Assembly (NCBI GenBank): GCA_029226935.1
Contig: JAQXYZ010000139.1
Span: forward strand, 55,278-119,277
DNA: 64,000 nt
Origin: Bacillota bacterium
Lineage (GTDB): Bacteria > Bacillota > Clostridia > Lachnospirales > Lachnospiraceae
Reading direction: 5' to 3'
The notes beneath the pieces were generated by a model, which was given only the letters and a program-made list of their open reading frames with translations, searched no databases and was not told the DNA's origin. Made by a program: the position numbers and the translations under genes. Shown in pieces: positions 38,043 to 44,622 of the stretch (the first letter of the stretch is position 1; every line of letters begins with the position of its first letter).

Positions 38043-38078
38043 TTAAAGAGCTGATCATAAGTGATCAGCTCTTTTTGT
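38043..38078 (+). terminator. Terminator of rpmB (bidirectional)
   Basis: A 13-base perfect stem (AAAGAGCTGATCA and its complement) with a four-base loop followed by TTTTT on the plus strand. It also lies just beyond the stop of the convergent coiled-coil gene and can serve both. Confidence 0.88.
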
Positions 38079-38085
38079 ATTCTAC

Positions 38086-38622
38086 CTATGCTCTCTTTCC
38101 CATTTCATAATCCTGCTTCAGTTCTTCATAGATGCGGTTAATCACCAGCACCATCTCATGGTCTCCTGCAATATTGTCAGGATGAAACATCTTAATCAGA
38201 TCCTTATACCGCTTTTTAAGCGCAAGCTGACTGTTTACACCCTGGAACAGCATTTCAGCCAGCTCCATATTCTTCTCCTGCCTTGCATAACTATTATGTG
38301 CATTTTTTTCTGCCTCAAGCATAATCCTGTCGTGATCAATCTTTTTTCGTTCTGCCTCAAGCTGCGCGAATCCATTTTTGAGAATTTCCATTTTTTTGTC
38401 AAAGAAGGCTTCATCCTGCTTCAGACGTTTGCGTTCAATGACCAGCCTGCGATTCACTTCATCCATTTCCGTCTGAAACTGTTTTTTTTCTTTAAGGAGC
38501 TTATCCTCCATTCGTTTAAGCTCATTACGTTCCAGTTCAAGACGTATGTTTTCTTTAAAAAGCCAGCTCTTTAATTCATTTAATTCTTCCCTTGTTCCCT
38601 CTACCAATGTTTCTTCAAACAT
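38086..38622 (-). CDS. Coiled-coil protein with C-terminal J-domain-like segment
   Basis: The 178 residues are a charged coiled coil over about 1-125 (dense K, E, R and L heptads), followed by a C-terminal segment L-A-L-K-K-R-Y-K-D-L-I-K-M-F-H-P-D-N ending in helices. The helix plus H-P-D tripeptide is the signature of a DnaJ domain, which normally stimulates DnaK ATPase; here it sits at the C-terminus and after the coiled coil, the reverse of DnaJ. Overlaps the upstream small membrane gene by eight bases, so they are translationally coupled. Role unknown; recruiting DnaK to a membrane partner is a guess. Confidence 0.75.
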   Translation of the reverse strand: MFEETLVEGTREELNELKSWLFKENIRLELERNELKRMEDKLLKEKKQFQTEMDEVNRRLVIERKRLKQDEAFFDKKMEILKNGFAQLEAERKKIDHDRIMLEAEKNAHNSYARQEKNMELAEMLFQGVNSQLALKKRYKDLIKMFHPDNIAGDHEMVLVINRIYEELKQDYEMGKRA

Positions 38623-38752
38623 AACAATTATACCCTATCAATAATAAAAGCGCGATAATAATTAATCCAATTAAATAGTGATGGGCAAGAAAAAGCATAA
38701 GTAACATCCCCACTGCAATCCAAAAAGCGATAAATCCAATCAGTTTTTTCAT
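38615..38752 (-). CDS. 45-residue hydrophobic small membrane protein
   Basis: A short frame starting M-K-K-L-I-G-F-I-A-F-W-I-A-V-G-M and ending I-G-Y-N-C-Y-V. Nearly all of residues 4-42 is hydrophobic and reads as two short helices around L-A-H-H-Y-L-I-G. ATG at 38752 has a GAGG site six bases upstream, and the stop overlaps the start of the J-domain gene by eight bases, both of which support real translation. Family not recognised. It could anchor or regulate the J-domain protein at the membrane, which is inference from coupling only. Confidence 0.65.
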   Translation of the reverse strand: MKKLIGFIAFWIAVGMLLMLFLAHHYLIGLIIIALLLLIGYNCYV

Positions 38753-38805
38753 GCATATCCTCTCACTTATGCTTTCTTACCTTATCATATGCAATTATTT
38801 GCCAA

Positions 38806-39207
38806 TTATTTACTACTATCTGCATCTTCAGGAAATGCAATATCTACAGCTTCCTCATCATCAATCATTTCTTCCTTAGGCGCAGTAAACTTATCTACAA
38901 TATCAGGAATCAAATCAAGTACCTTGGTAACCGTATCCTGATTTTTGATATTTACAAGCTTGGTACTGCCATTTTTGATGACCAGAACCGCACTCGGCGT
39001 AAGTTTGCCGGAAAAGCCGCCTGCTCCGCCACTCTTCTTATCCGCAGTGCTTGCTCCTGCCCCTACACCAAAAGTAACATCCACAAGGGGCAGAATAATG
39101 GTATCTCCTATTTTAGTAGCTTCACCCACAACCGTCTTCGTCGATAAAACAGTATTCATTCCCTTCATCAGGGATTCGATTACCCCTGTAAAATTATTTT
39201 CTGCCAT
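38806..39207 (-). CDS. gerW: GerW family sporulation protein (YtfJ)
   Basis: GerW (YtfJ) is a spore protein that in Bacillus affects germination with some receptors. The 133 residues have the family core: V-I-E-S-L-M-K-G-M, T-V-V-G-E-A-T-K-I-G-D-T-I-I-L-P-L-V-D-V-T-F-G-V-G-A-G, then a glycine-rich stretch and P-S-A-V-L-V-I-K-N-G. The acidic tail is typical. GGAGG site before ATG; two bases separate it from the DUF2953 gene, the same ytfI-ytfJ pairing as in Bacillus. Confidence 0.92.
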   Translation of the reverse strand: MAENNFTGVIESLMKGMNTVLSTKTVVGEATKIGDTIILPLVDVTFGVGAGASTADKKSGGAGGFSGKLTPSAVLVIKNGSTKLVNIKNQDTVTKVLDLIPDIVDKFTAPKEEMIDDEEAVDIAFPEDADSSK

Positions 39208-39209
39208 AT

Positions 39210-40184
39210 TTATGCTGCCTCCCTTTTAAATAATTTGATCAAACGACGTAAATCCCTGTTAAAAAATACAATCCAAGCCGTCTTAAGAAGCCGAAAAACT
39301 GTAATCCGCCCTCTTGCCAAAAGGTCTCCTTCTATGATTGCCTGTTCAAAATCCGGTGTGATGTCTATATGATTACCTATCAGCGGATATAACATACCAT
39401 AAACAGCTAAAACCTGCGCTGTACTTGCCGGATCACCTGTACCAATCAAAAGTGTTCCCCGAAGTTTCTTTGGCGCAAAGGCTTTCAAAAGTAACAGTAC
39501 CTGCCCCGAACATACTTTCCATGCCCGTTTAAAGGTATCACTTTGAATAATTTTAATATAATACCTGATATTCTTTACAATATGTTTTATCTTATCACAT
39601 ATTCTCAAAATTGTGTACTTAATATTTTTAATTGCAGACCAAAGTTTTTTAAAGAAGTCAAAAATCTTAGGAGAACTCTCCTCGTCTGCAGCATCTTCCC
39701 AATCTTCCTCTGCCTCGTTCTGACCTTTTTTTTGCTCTTCTGTCTGTTTTTCTGTCTCCGCTTCTTCCCTCTTTTCTGCCTGCTCCTTTGCCTGCTCCTT
39801 TGCCTGCTCTCTTGTCTGTTCTTCCGCCTGTTCTTCTTTTTCTTCTTTTGATTCCGAAATTACTTCCTTTTCGGTGGAAGCCTTACCTGCTTCAGATTTG
39901 TCTTTCGAAGCTTTATCAGACCTGAACACCGTAAAGCAAAACACTCGGACCCTCACATAAGCAGCTGCCGGATAAGAAAAAGCAACATTCAAAATATGCA
40001 GAAGCCATGTAACTTTTAAATCCACAACCACCGGCACTTCCTCATCGGTCTTTCGGTGGACTGTAATCCAATATCTTACCGGAACAAACAAGATTAAAAG
40101 CAAAAGCATCAATATGATTCCAAGCAAGATCAATAGAATGATGCCCAGAATTTTTAATATGGATAATATGATTGTTGTAACCAT
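39210..40184 (-). CDS. DUF2953 membrane protein (YtfI-like) with Glu/Gln/Lys repeat region
   Basis: Sporulation-associated family of unknown activity. An N-terminal hydrophobic segment (about 5-33) anchors it. The conserved part V-D-L-K-V-T-W-L-L-H-I-L near 50-65 is interrupted by a low-complexity charged region at about 95-170 with tandem E-Q-A-K-E-Q-A-K-E-Q-A units. After it the C-terminal DUF2953 part G-T-G-D-P-A-S-T-A-Q-V-L and I-D-I-T-P-D-F-E follows. The insert is encoded by 12-base repeats, so its length may vary between strains. Sits between gerW and a 109-residue protein in one unit. Confidence 0.85.
   Translation of the reverse strand: MVTTIILSILKILGIILLILLGIILMLLLLILFVPVRYWITVHRKTDEEVPVVVDLKVTWLLHILNVAFSYPAAAYVRVRVFCFTVFRSDKASKDKSEAGKASTEKEVISESKEEKEEQAEEQTREQAKEQAKEQAEKREEAETEKQTEEQKKGQNEAEEDWEDAADEESSPKIFDFFKKLWSAIKNIKYTILRICDKIKHIVKNIRYYIKIIQSDTFKRAWKVCSGQVLLLLKAFAPKKLRGTLLIGTGDPASTAQVLAVYGMLYPLIGNHIDITPDFEQAIIEGDLLARGRITVFRLLKTAWIVFFNRDLRRLIKLFKREAA
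39775..39835. repeat. Short tandem repeat within the DUF2953 gene
   Basis: About three copies of a 12-base unit (GCCTGCTCCTTT on the plus strand), followed by degenerate copies with the same CTG/TTC rhythm, encode A-K-E-Q repeats. The repeat stays in frame because the unit is a multiple of three. Prone to slippage, so likely length-variable. Confidence 0.75.
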
Positions 40185-40185
40185 G

Positions 40186-40515
40186 CTAGTGCTCCGTAGT
40201 AATCGTTTGTTTTGCTTTTTGTTTTAGATATTCCTTCAGGTTACATGTTCCTGTTGCAGACTGACATTCCTGGGTTATTTTTACCACAATCTGAACTGCC
40301 TCATCATAATTGGATGCAATTCCGACAATAATTGGTGGATGATATCTGTAATACTTCTGTTTCAGATAAGTGCTATGAAAAACTTCAAGCTGGTCTGCTC
40401 CCTGGGCAATGGTAATTACATACGCCTGAACCCCTGCGTGATGTTTTAGCTTTCTTTTTATTTTTACCGGATCAGTAACAGTATCGCCAATATATAAAAA
40501 TTTATAAAACTTCAT
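40186..40515 (-). CDS. Hypothetical 109-residue protein
   Basis: Not recognised as a named family. It is small, soluble and mixed alpha/beta, with F-L-Y-I-G-D-T-V-T-D near 6-15, Y-V-I-T-I-A-Q-G-A-D-Q-L near 32-43 and P-P-I-I-V-G-I-A-S-N-Y-D-E-A-V near 60-74, no signal peptide and no membrane helix. It has three cysteine or histidine-rich spots but no clear metal site. Stop and the next start are one base apart, so it forms an operon with DUF2953 and gerW. A sporulation link is inferred only from this context. Confidence 0.7.
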   Translation of the reverse strand: MKFYKFLYIGDTVTDPVKIKRKLKHHAGVQAYVITIAQGADQLEVFHSTYLKQKYYRYHPPIIVGIASNYDEAVQIVVKITQECQSATGTCNLKEYLKQKAKQTITTEH

Positions 40516-40557
40516 TTCTTATTTCCTTATTATATCCAGGCATTTATTATTGCTTTT

Positions 40558-40585
40558 ATAATATCATATTTCCCCAGAATTCCAA
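40558..40585 (-). promoter_or_regulatory. Candidate promoter of the 109-residue gene/DUF2953/gerW unit
   Basis: TTGGAA, 16-base spacer, TATTAT on the minus strand, about 43 bases upstream of the first gene. It fits a vegetative promoter, so if the unit is spore-specific another promoter would be needed. Confidence 0.55.
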
Positions 40586-40594
40586 AGCAAAATA

Positions 40595-40622
40595 TTGACA
40601 AATTTATTGAAACATCTATACT
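40595..40622 (+). promoter_or_regulatory. Sigma-A promoter for the HD-GYP-like gene
   Basis: TTGACA, 16-base spacer, TATACT on the plus strand, 76 bases upstream of the preferred start codon. It is close to consensus and divergent from the neighbouring minus-strand promoter. Confidence 0.75.
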
Positions 40623-40698
40623 TAAAAGTGTAAAGTAATATACAAATATATGTACAACCATTTACTTTATAAAGGACATGTCATGGGGGACTGATAAA

Positions 40699-41754
40699 AT
40701 GAAGGATATTGCCAGAATGGCTTTACAACCCGGAATGGAAATCGGAGATGATGTCTACAGCTACAAAGGTGAATTAATCATACCTGCAGGCACTAAGGTA
40801 GATTCCGTTATCATCGCCAAGCTGACAAGACACTCTATTATGTGTGTCCCCATCAAGGAAGAGATTGACTATGCAGTAACACACTTTGAAAAGGTGCGTT
40901 TAAGCAAAGGATTTTCAAAATTCCAAAAAGCATACTCTGAAGCACTTCCCACCTACAAAGCAATTATGCTTCAATTTGTCTTCAATAATGTTTCTTTTCA
41001 TGTGAATGACCTAATGCAAATTTATCAGAATATTTATCAGTCTCTTGACCGGCACGAATATCTTCTTGATTATTTATATAATATGCTTCCATCGGAAGAT
41101 GAACTGACATATGCTCACTGCCTGAATTCTGCACTGATTGCAGGTCTGTTTTCTTCCTGGTTCTCGCTATCTGCTGAAAATGCACAGCTTTTAATCCAGT
41201 GTGCATTTTTATATGATATTGGTAAATTAAAGCTTCCTAATGATCTGATCTGGAAGGCAGGCAAGCTTACCGATGTAGAATTTGAAAAGATAAAAACCCA
41301 CACAATGATTGGCTTCCAAATGCTTCAGGCCCTTCCTCTCAATCCCCATATCCCTAAAGCAGCATTGATGCATCATGAACGATATGATGGCACCGGATAT
41401 CCATCTAAGCTGCACGATGTCCAGATAGATGTCTATGCCAGATACTTGTCCATTATAGATGCCTACGAAGCAATGACCTCTGCAAGAACCTACCGCGAAT
41501 CCAAGAATCCTTTTCAGGTAATCGAAATCTTTGAAAAAGATGCAAGCAAGTATGATCTTGAACTTTTGAGACCGTTTCTCTTCCGCCTTGCCAATCATAT
41601 GGTCGGGCTAAACGTCCTTCTCAGCAATGAACAGATTGCAGAAGTGATTCTGATCAGTCAAAGTCAAATGGGACGTCCTTTGGTTCGTTTAAAAGATGGC
41701 AGTTTTATTGATCTTGCAGTCAGAAAGGATTTAATCATCAAGGGAATCTACTGA
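40699..41754 (+). CDS. HD-GYP domain protein with altered first metal motif
   Basis: HD-GYP proteins degrade cyclic-di-GMP or related dinucleotides. The 351-residue protein has an N-terminal region of about 120 residues of the DUF3391 type, then the HD-GYP domain: F-L-Y-D-I-G-K-L near 180, H-H-E-R-Y-D-G-T-G-Y-P near 235-245 and D-A-Y-E-A-M-T-S-A-R-T-Y-R near 263-275. The first motif has tyrosine where the family has histidine (normally L-H-D-I-G-K), losing one metal ligand; activity may be changed or absent. ATG 40699 has a GGGGGA site; an upstream start at 40678 is possible. Convergent with the PBP gene, overlapping by seven bases. Confidence 0.85.
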   Translation: MKDIARMALQPGMEIGDDVYSYKGELIIPAGTKVDSVIIAKLTRHSIMCVPIKEEIDYAVTHFEKVRLSKGFSKFQKAYSEALPTYKAIMLQFVFNNVSFHVNDLMQIYQNIYQSLDRHEYLLDYLYNMLPSEDELTYAHCLNSALIAGLFSSWFSLSAENAQLLIQCAFLYDIGKLKLPNDLIWKAGKLTDVEFEKIKTHTMIGFQMLQALPLNPHIPKAALMHHERYDGTGYPSKLHDVQIDVYARYLSIIDAYEAMTSARTYRESKNPFQVIEIFEKDASKYDLELLRPFLFRLANHMVGLNVLLSNEQIAEVILISQSQMGRPLVRLKDGSFIDLAVRKDLIIKGIY

Positions 41755-43190
41755 AAATACGCATCAAAAATCCTCTTAGCAATAGGAACTGCATAGTCTC
41801 CTCCGGCGCCTGCTCCTTCAATGATGATTGTGACACAGATTTGTGGGTCTGTTGCCGGCGCAAATCCTGTAAACCACGCATGACTGTCTCCCTTTATCGT
41901 TCCATACTCTGCAGAACCTGTTTTTCCTGCCGCCGTATAAGAAAGGCCCTTTAATTTAGAGGCTGTTCCCTCTTCCACCACATCAGTCATAAGCTCTTTC
42001 AAAATGGCCGTCTCACTTTGCTCCATAATCTTTCCATATGTGGAGGGAGTAAAAGTTTTAATTCTGTTGCCGGCGCTGTTTTGTACATAATCCACCACAT
42101 AAGGCTTCATCAACGTTCCATTATTTGCAATTCCACAGGTAATCATATTCATCATAAGAGGCGTAACTGCCGTTGTACCCTGTCCTATTGACACCTGCAT
42201 CATATCTGCATCGCTGGTATCCGGTGCCACATCCACACGGCTGCTACTGGTATTAAAATCCAACGAAAGCTTCTGATTAAACAAGAGCCTGTCCAATGTG
42301 TCTGCAAAACTTTTCTTGTCAAGTGATAATCCGATATTAGCAAAAGAAGTATTGCAGGACTTAGCAAAGGATCTCTCAAATCCAACTTGCCCATGAACCG
42401 TTCCGTGATAACACTGTATTCGGTCTTCTCCACGACTAATCGAGCCATTACAATTATAGCTATAGTTCTGGTAGGAATCCGGATGTTCTTTGATATACTC
42501 CAGCGCTGTAACAATTTTAAAAGTCGATCCCGGAGGATACAGTCCTTGAGTGACGCGATTAAGGAGAATACTGCTCTCATCATCTTCCACCAGTTCATCC
42601 CACAAATCCGAAATTTCTTCAGGGTTAAAATCCGGTTTGGAAACCAAAGCAAGAATTTTTCCGGTATCCGGCTGTGTCACAATAATTGCCCCCTGATATA
42701 CACCTAACGCTGTAGATGCAACCTGTTGCAGCTTAACGTCCAAAGTCGTGTAAACATCGTCTCCCGGATACTTTTCTCCGCTGACATCCAATGAAGCCTT
42801 TTGCGAAAGTGGTGCGTTAGAATTAATCAGATAGTAATTGGCCTGTGCTTCAACTCCCATTCTTCCATTAGTAGCATAGCCTACAACATGGGAAAACAGG
42901 TTCTGATAAGGGTATTCCCGTTTTTCATTCCCCTCCTCATCTTCAACTGTCTGTGCCAGCACCTCTCCATCTGCAGACAGAATCCTTCCTCTTCTGTTCT
43001 GGGCAAGCAGCACTTTCTGTCTGCCATTATAGCTGTTATTAATCAGTTCCTGCCTATGGGTTACAGAATAACGAGTAATATATCCTGCCATCGCAAGGAA
43101 CAAAATAGTAAACGCCCACGTAACCAGCATAATTTCCCGGTTTTTTCTCTTTACTTTCTTTTTGATGGATCTATTCTTCTTCGTCTTCAA
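41748..43190 (-). CDS. Class B penicillin-binding protein (peptidoglycan transpeptidase)
   Basis: Cross-links peptidoglycan with the adjacent FtsW/RodA-type glycosyltransferase. One N-terminal helix (about 20-42 with basic flank) anchors it. The transpeptidase motifs are G-S-T-F-K (S-x-x-K, near 227), K-S-C-N (S-x-N, near 283) and K-T-G-S-A-E (K-T-G, near 424). At 480 residues it resembles PbpA of the RodA-PbpA pairs. TTG at 43190 is preferred because it has GGGAG six bases upstream; a TTG at 43214 is also in frame. The start lies 20 bases inside the end of ftsW, indicating coupling. Confidence 0.9.
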   Translation of the reverse strand: MKTKKNRSIKKKVKRKNREIMLVTWAFTILFLAMAGYITRYSVTHRQELINNSYNGRQKVLLAQNRRGRILSADGEVLAQTVEDEEGNEKREYPYQNLFSHVVGYATNGRMGVEAQANYYLINSNAPLSQKASLDVSGEKYPGDDVYTTLDVKLQQVASTALGVYQGAIIVTQPDTGKILALVSKPDFNPEEISDLWDELVEDDESSILLNRVTQGLYPPGSTFKIVTALEYIKEHPDSYQNYSYNCNGSISRGEDRIQCYHGTVHGQVGFERSFAKSCNTSFANIGLSLDKKSFADTLDRLLFNQKLSLDFNTSSSRVDVAPDTSDADMMQVSIGQGTTAVTPLMMNMITCGIANNGTLMKPYVVDYVQNSAGNRIKTFTPSTYGKIMEQSETAILKELMTDVVEEGTASKLKGLSYTAAGKTGSAEYGTIKGDSHAWFTGFAPATDPQICVTIIIEGAGAGGDYAVPIAKRIFDAYFQ

Positions 43191-44622
43191 TCTCGTCTCC
43201 CGATAAAAAATCAATTTCCTCTGAGTCTAAACTTAAAAAGTCGTTCTCTTCATCGCCATATTCTGTCTGAATCATTTTTTTCTTTTTCCGTTTCTTTTTC
43301 CGTGTTTTCCTTATCTGCTCACTTTCATCCTGCTTAACCATATAAAGTCCTTCAATAATGGCAAACATAATCAATGTTGTCAAAACTGAGCTTCCTCCAT
43401 AGCTGATCAGCGGCAGCGTCACACCTGTTAAAGGAATAAACTTCGTCCCGCCTCCTATGGTTAGAAATACCTGAAAAATGTAAGTGACTCCAAGTCCAAA
43501 AGCAGTCAATTGATAGAACTTATCCCTTAATCTCACTGCAATATTCATGAACATAATAAAGCAGCTCACACAAATCAAAATTAGACAGACAGCAAAAATA
43601 ATTCCCAATTCTTCTGCAATGGCAGAAAAAATAAAGTCTGCCTCCACAAAGGGAATATCTTCCGGCTTTCCCTTGTAAAGCCCCAGTCCAAACCAGCCTC
43701 CGCTTGAAATAGCAAACAAGGACTGGGTAATCTGAAAGCCTGCAGAATCAATTACACTCCAGGGATCTTTAAAAGCCTGAACTCTGATCTGCACATGGGT
43801 AAACACCTTATAAGAAATAATTGCAGCTGCCGCGCCTCCCGCCGCACCGGCAATCACATACAAAAAATTTCTGCTGGCAACATATACCATCAATACATAC
43901 ACAACAAAGAAAATCAATGCACTTCCCAAGTCTTTGGAAATGACCAGCACAATCACATGGGCTGCCGCAACAACAGCAGTCGTAAAGACTTCAAAAAATC
44001 CGGAAGTCTGATATAAAGCGCTGGCTATAAAAAATACAAAAAGTATCTTTACAAACTCAGACGGCTGAAAAGTAATTCCTGCTATAGAATAAGAAATTTT
44101 ACTTCCATAGGTCGTCTGTCCCAGAATCATAACAATGGATAATGCGCCAATCCCCACCATCGCATAAATCCATTTCAGATTTTTCAAAAACTTGAACTTA
44201 TGGACAAAAAACGGAATTAGAAGCGCGACAATAAGTGAACCCGTCACAATGACAAACTGTTTTACAGCTTTCTCCATATTTAATCTGGTCAAAATTACAA
44301 AGCTTATACTTAAAAGCATACACATATTATTTACCACGAGGCGGTTCGCCTTTGGATAAAGCATCCGGTAAAGCACAATTGCCGCATAGAGAATAATCTG
44401 TTGAAATGCGTAAAAAAATAAATAAGTAATATCTTCTGTTTCAAAGCAAATAACAAGAAAACAGCTGAAATGAAAAGCAAACATAAGAATATTCTGCCTG
44501 GTGTAAATGCCGCTTCTTTTCTCTTCATCCTCATACCTAAACACAGCAAAACATTCATAGGTATATAAAGTAATCAGCAATGCTATCACATATTTAGAAA
44601 ATTCGCTGATATATAGCTCCAT
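43171..44622 (-). CDS. FtsW/RodA/SpoVE family lipid II glycosyltransferase with N-terminal extension
   Basis: SEDS-family membrane enzyme polymerising lipid II. Conserved regions: I-T-F-Q-P-S-E-F-V-K-I near 184-194, D-L-G-S-A-L-I-F-F near 230-238, the large loop G-K-P-E-D-I-P-F-V-E-A-D-F-I-F near 318-332 (catalytic-region aspartate D), and P-L-I-S-Y-G-G-S-S near 415-423. At 483 residues it is about 90 longer than usual: three or more extra hydrophobic segments precede the core and a basic-then-acidic tail (R-K-K-K-R-K-K-K-K then E-E-N-D-F-L-S-L-D-S-E-E) follows. Cannot be assigned to division, elongation or sporulation from sequence. Confidence 0.9.
   Translation of the reverse strand: MELYISEFSKYVIALLITLYTYECFAVFRYEDEEKRSGIYTRQNILMFAFHFSCFLVICFETEDITYLFFYAFQQIILYAAIVLYRMLYPKANRLVVNNMCMLLSISFVILTRLNMEKAVKQFVIVTGSLIVALLIPFFVHKFKFLKNLKWIYAMVGIGALSIVMILGQTTYGSKISYSIAGITFQPSEFVKILFVFFIASALYQTSGFFEVFTTAVVAAAHVIVLVISKDLGSALIFFVVYVLMVYVASRNFLYVIAGAAGGAAAAIISYKVFTHVQIRVQAFKDPWSVIDSAGFQITQSLFAISSGGWFGLGLYKGKPEDIPFVEADFIFSAIAEELGIIFAVCLILICVSCFIMFMNIAVRLRDKFYQLTAFGLGVTYIFQVFLTIGGGTKFIPLTGVTLPLISYGGSSVLTTLIMFAIIEGLYMVKQDESEQIRKTRKKKRKKKKMIQTEYGDEENDFLSLDSEEIDFLSGDEIEDEEE

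Noticed and set aside
39775..39835. Repeat array as CRISPR
   Set aside because: The unit is 12 bases, without spacers, and lies in frame within a coding region.
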